Shown one piece after another: positions 45,646 through 48,030 of a stretch of DNA of 48,030 nt (within the stretch, counting starts at the first letter, position 1; each line of letters begins with the position of its first letter). Source of the DNA: a virus; IMG/VR virus record IMGVR_UViG_3300035698_009141, positions 1-48,030 of that record, one strand, 5' to 3'. The translations under genes and the position numbers were made by a program. Below the pieces are notes generated by a model, which was given only the letters and a program-made list of their open reading frames with translations, made no database searches and was not told the DNA's origin.

Positions 45646-45852
45646 TTATAATCCTTTGAGATCATTTTTCATGAGGATATCAACAGCTTTGTTTACGGCT
45701 TCCCTGAATGTTTGGGCTTGTTCGGGTGTTTTAATCATTATGCCATTTTTTGAGCTGGCCCCTACTTCCTGGCTGTATGTCACCATGACACCATCGTTAC
45801 TTGCGATTACTTCAACTTGTTTTGATTCCACATCGGTTGTGTAGATACTCAT
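45646..45852 (-). CDS. Hypothetical protein, 68 aa
   Basis: Beta-strand-rich first half (VEVIASNDGVMVTYSQEVGA) and a helical second half (AQTFREAVNKAVDILMK). AAGGAGAAACC precedes. Not recognised. Confidence 0.68.
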   Translation of the reverse strand: MSIYTTDVESKQVEVIASNDGVMVTYSQEVGASSKNGIMIKTPEQAQTFREAVNKAVDILMKNDLKGL

Positions 45853-45909
45853 TAGGTTTCTCCTTATTAATGTGTTAGCGGGGCAGGAATGTTCCCACCC
45901 CGCATTAGT

Positions 45910-46071
45910 CTAAACTTTTTCTACATATTCTACGTTTTCAAGAACTTGAATGGCATGTGCGGCATTCAAGGCAGCTTGTGTGAGTTGTAAAGCTTCAATC
46001 GCTTGAACATTCTTGCTTTTGTCCGAAAGAGTCTTAATGGCCTCTATCAATTTTTCTTTTGCATCTTCCAT
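45910..46071 (-). CDS. Helical hypothetical protein, 53 aa
   Basis: MEDAKEKLIEAIKTLSDKSK, then NVQAIEALQLTQAALNAAHA: all-helical, coiled-coil-like. AGGAGATAAAACCCT precedes. First gene of the leftward block after the RNA leader at 46.1-46.6 kb. Confidence 0.65.
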   Translation of the reverse strand: MEDAKEKLIEAIKTLSDKSKNVQAIEALQLTQAALNAAHAIQVLENVEYVEKV

Positions 46072-46074
46072 AGG

Positions 46075-46609
46075 GTTTTATCTCCTAATTAGTTTTTGGG
46101 GGGCAGGGATTTGACAAGTGGAGGTAAGCGGACCCCCATAAAAAAATACTTTTAACTGCTACTCGTATAGTCACCCTGCATGAGACTCTTATCGCATTGT
46201 CTGGTCTTGTGGGTCTCTTAACGCCTTAGTGTCTACCTAATTCCACCACCCCGCAATCTGTTTGCTATCTTATTTGATTTGTGTGACTGACAACCTGCCA
46301 GCCTAATAAGTTTCACATTTACACCTCCTGTGGCTCTTGCCATTTGATAGTCAGGGTTGGGATGGGCAATAGTAACTCTGCCGGGGCCAATTGGGGCCAA
46401 AAAATCAAGTATTTTCTCCAACCAAACCGCTTCTAAGCCTTTCGCTCCACGGTATGATTTGCGTCTCGTAGTTGACTTGTGGTTGCCATTGTCCATCCCA
46501 TATTTTCAAAGATCACTGTTTTAACCCGTTCCATCCTTGCTCTCGTAAGACGACATCCCAACGGAGTCGGTCTTGTATAAGAATCTGAGGAATGATCGAG
46601 TCCTGATTT
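46075..46609 (-). ncRNA. Long transcript leader or structured RNA, no convincing gene
   Basis: From the promoter start point near 46609 to the first good gene (46071) about 535 bases are transcribed leftward. The stretch is richer in G+C than its surroundings, has many short complementary words (for example GAGAC at 46214 with GTCTC at 46184, GGCCCCAATTGGCCCC near 46390) and contains the tRNA-like halves below. An 87-codon frame at 46233-46496 has no ribosome site and runs into the tRNA-like part; I do not accept it. Confidence 0.5.
46097..46255 (-). ncRNA. tRNA-Leu-like sequence with interrupted T-loop
   Basis: The minus strand begins TGCGGGGTGGTGGAATTAGG then TAGACAC, almost exactly the acceptor-D-arm of a tRNA-Leu, and ends TCAAATCCCTGC then CCCCCA, a T-arm and acceptor 3' side. 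GCAGGGT (46173-46179) would pair with CCCTGC to make a perfect T-arm with loop TTCAAAT, if 58 bases (46115-46172) were removed. The anticodon/variable region is about 14 bases longer than normal and does not fold as a standard anticodon arm. Remnant, intron-bearing tRNA or tRNA-mimic. Confidence 0.5.
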
Positions 46610-46615
46610 AAATGG

Positions 46616-46644
46616 ATTTTACATCCTGCAAAATATAAAGTCAA
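46616..46644 (-). promoter_or_regulatory. Strong leftward promoter
   Basis: Minus strand TTGACT, 17-base spacer, TAAAAT. It heads the leftward transcript that starts with the RNA leader. Its -35 box stands 19 bases from that of the rightward promoter. Confidence 0.75.
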
Positions 46645-46663
46645 GCCTTATCGTAAAAAAGAT

Positions 46664-46691
46664 TTGACAGACAGTCCTTTTTGTGTAATTA
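46664..46691 (+). promoter_or_regulatory. Rightward promoter
   Basis: TTGACA, 16-base spacer, TAATTA. Drives the operon from 46723. Back-to-back with the leftward promoter; the 19 bases between the two -35 boxes could hold a shared control site. Confidence 0.7.
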
Positions 46692-46722
46692 TATGGTAAA
46701 CAATAAATGAGGGAGTTTAAAA

Positions 46723-46947
46723 GTGACAAATTCAGAAAGATTAAAAGAAGAACTTAACCGAATAGATTTAACAAGAATAATCAAAAGGCTTGTGGCTTAT
46801 GGCTTTAAAGAGAGTAGCGTTAAGAAGGCTTTTATGCGTGGCTCTATATCGAAAGAACTGGCACCGGCATTAGAAGACTATACCTCTATCTCTGCTCTTT
46901 TCTGGATGCGACCTGACATTTACAAGACAAATGGTGAACGAAGATGA
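46723..46947 (+). CDS. Small helical protein, GTG start, 74 aa
   Basis: GTG with GAGGGAG ahead; TNSERLKEELNRIDLTRIIK then a basic helix-turn-helix-like segment (KESSVKKAFMRGSISKELAP). Possibly a regulator. Its stop overlaps the next start (ATGA), so both are coupled. Confidence 0.7.
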   Translation: MTNSERLKEELNRIDLTRIIKRLVAYGFKESSVKKAFMRGSISKELAPALEDYTSISALFWMRPDIYKTNGERR

Positions 46948-47879
46948 AAATGGCAGATATAATAAGATACTTAAATAGTAAGGGTATTAAAATTGTTTAT
47001 CCGCAATTAAAACTTATTTTATTAGATGGTGCAATGATACCATGGGAAAAAGCATATGAATTGTCTTTAGCATTTCCAGAAAACGATATTATAAAATGGC
47101 GGTTTATGAAAAGTGTTCAGTTAATGGAATTTCTTAGACCTAAAGTTAAAGAAACTTTTGTCTCTGGTATTAAAAAAACATCGAGGACAAAAAGAGTTAA
47201 AAGGATGAAAAGTATATTGTTAAAATACGGAAAAGATGTGTTTAAAGATTTAAAAAGTGCTAAAAACATACCTTATATTACGTTACAATCTGTTGCCGAG
47301 AAACATGGATTTTCAAGAGAATATGCCAGGCAACTATATGAGTTTGTCTATTTAGATACATACACAAATGCACACAACAAAAAAATGCTAACGGTGGAAG
47401 AAACTCAATGCCCTCATAATCCAGCCCACAAAGTCGCTGAATATAAAAAAGATTCCCTTAAATACAAAGGGGCTATAGCAGAAAAGTTATTTATGAACAA
47501 ATGCGAAGCGTTAGGTTTTGATGTATTGATACCATGCAAACCAATGTTCGATATAATTGTTAACAAATGGTTAATAGATGTTAAATCATGTACCAAATTA
47601 ACCAAAACAAGACCCGATGTGAATACCTTGTATAACCATTTTCATATAAGCCCAAAGCAAAGATCATTGTGCCATTTTTTCGCCTTGCATAGTGGGAACT
47701 CAGATTGTTTCTTTATTGTTCCAAACAAAGAGTTCGGGCATGCTTTTGATAAACAAAAAAGTATTTATATTGCAGACAAAAAATCAAACGATTGCCGTGC
47801 TAAAAATAAATATTTTGAATATAAAAATAGATTTGACCTCTTAGAAAATAAAAACGAGACTACCGGGGAGAAGAGATGA
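46944..47879 (+). CDS. PD-(D/E)XK nuclease with a sigma-region-4-like helix-turn-helix
   Basis: 311 residues. N-terminal helical domain (residues 1-50), basic linker (KKTSRTKRVKRMKS), then TLQSVAEKHGFSREYARQLY (113-132), which matches the helix-turn-helix of sigma-70 region 4 (T-L-x-x-V-A-x-x-x-G-x-S-R-E-x-x-R-Q). The C-terminal half has E180, D203 (PMFDIIVNKW) and IDVK (D212, K214), the PD-(D/E)XK nuclease core. Probably a sequence-specific phage endonuclease or mobile endonuclease. Confidence 0.78.
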   Translation: MKMADIIRYLNSKGIKIVYPQLKLILLDGAMIPWEKAYELSLAFPENDIIKWRFMKSVQLMEFLRPKVKETFVSGIKKTSRTKRVKRMKSILLKYGKDVFKDLKSAKNIPYITLQSVAEKHGFSREYARQLYEFVYLDTYTNAHNKKMLTVEETQCPHNPAHKVAEYKKDSLKYKGAIAEKLFMNKCEALGFDVLIPCKPMFDIIVNKWLIDVKSCTKLTKTRPDVNTLYNHFHISPKQRSLCHFFALHSGNSDCFFIVPNKEFGHAFDKQKSIYIADKKSNDCRAKNKYFEYKNRFDLLENKNETTGEKR

Positions 47880-48030
47880 CAACTAAAATTGAAGCTGTAA
47901 CAATTGTTACACGGCAAGGAGTGAACACCCATCGCATTGGATTGACATACAATGGATTAGTTTTGGATAGAATAACAGATTGCACTATGGAATATCCAGA
48001 AGCATTTGTCCCAATTTATCAGGGATACAC
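47876..48030 (+). CDS. Hypothetical protein (partial, runs off right edge)
   Basis: MTTKIEAVTIVTRQGVNTHR then IGLTYNGLVLDRITDCTMEY; 51 codons visible. The ATG overlaps the TGA of the nuclease gene. Beta-rich start. No family can be assigned from this piece. Confidence 0.65.
   Translation, partial: MTTKIEAVTIVTRQGVNTHRIGLTYNGLVLDRITDCTMEYPEAFVPIYQGY

Noticed and set aside
46075-46255. tmRNA
   Set aside because: No tag-like frame ending in AA before a stop, and the 5' end matches tRNA-Leu rather than the alanyl tmRNA acceptor-D region.
46233-46496. 87-codon leftward reading frame (MDNGNHKSTTRRK...)
   Set aside because: No ribosome site, composition unlike neighbouring genes, and its last codons are the tRNA-Leu-like acceptor and D-arm. 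Kept only as a low possibility.

Overview
The window is an A+T-rich stretch of a tailed double-stranded DNA phage or prophage. The evidence is a large and small terminase pair at the left edge, a phage-type replication and recombination block (ssDNA-binding protein, SF2 helicase, RepB-like primase, replisome-organizer-like protein, RecT, SbcC-like ATPase, MBL-fold nuclease), several HNH endonucleases, and dozens of tightly packed, often start/stop-overlapping genes for small orphan proteins. The host cannot be fixed from sequence alone; a Gram-negative anaerobe such as a Desulfobacterota member is a weak guess. The head and tail genes must lie beyond the left edge.

Layout. 1-7.43 kb: leftward packaging operon (terL, terS, YopX, two HNH genes, a broken DNA methyltransferase) read from a promoter at 7.48-7.51 kb. 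7.43-8.15 kb: gene-free divergent control region with repeats. 8.15-15.83 kb: rightward cluster of about 25 small, mostly unrecognised genes, driven by two near-identical promoters (8.08 and 12.20 kb) that share an operator-like palindrome. The second promoter is preceded by a 10-copy, helically phased array of a short repeat (11.92-12.18 kb). Pairs of the same repeat sit between genes as far as 18.6 kb. 15.97-46.07 kb: long leftward block of accessory, replication and recombination genes, interrupted by an IS605-type element (16359-18236) and by HNH cassettes. 46.07-46.72 kb: gene-free transcript leader with tRNA-Leu-like halves, bounded by back-to-back promoters. 46.72 kb to the end: a rightward operon with a nuclease that also carries a sigma-region-4-like helix-turn-helix.

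How the genes work together. Terminase and HNH proteins package DNA. The 30-34 kb block starts replication (initiator-like protein, primase, helicase, ssDNA-binding protein). The 40-44 kb block supplies annealing recombination (RecT, SbcC-like, MBL). The 8-16 kb cluster has the position and gene content of an early host-takeover or anti-defence region, but no function there is proven.

The most notable items are the phased intergenic repeat family, the RHH-regulator-led selfish cassettes (IS605 and an HNH gene), the tRNA-like leader RNA, and an unusual number of lesions: an in-frame TGA in a methyltransferase, a frameshift in a DUF4406 gene, a Cys in the P-loop of the SbcC-like ATPase, a probable in-frame TGA near the end of the initiator-like gene, and an IS insertion in a small membrane-protein gene. 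Together these suggest either a decaying prophage or sequencing errors.
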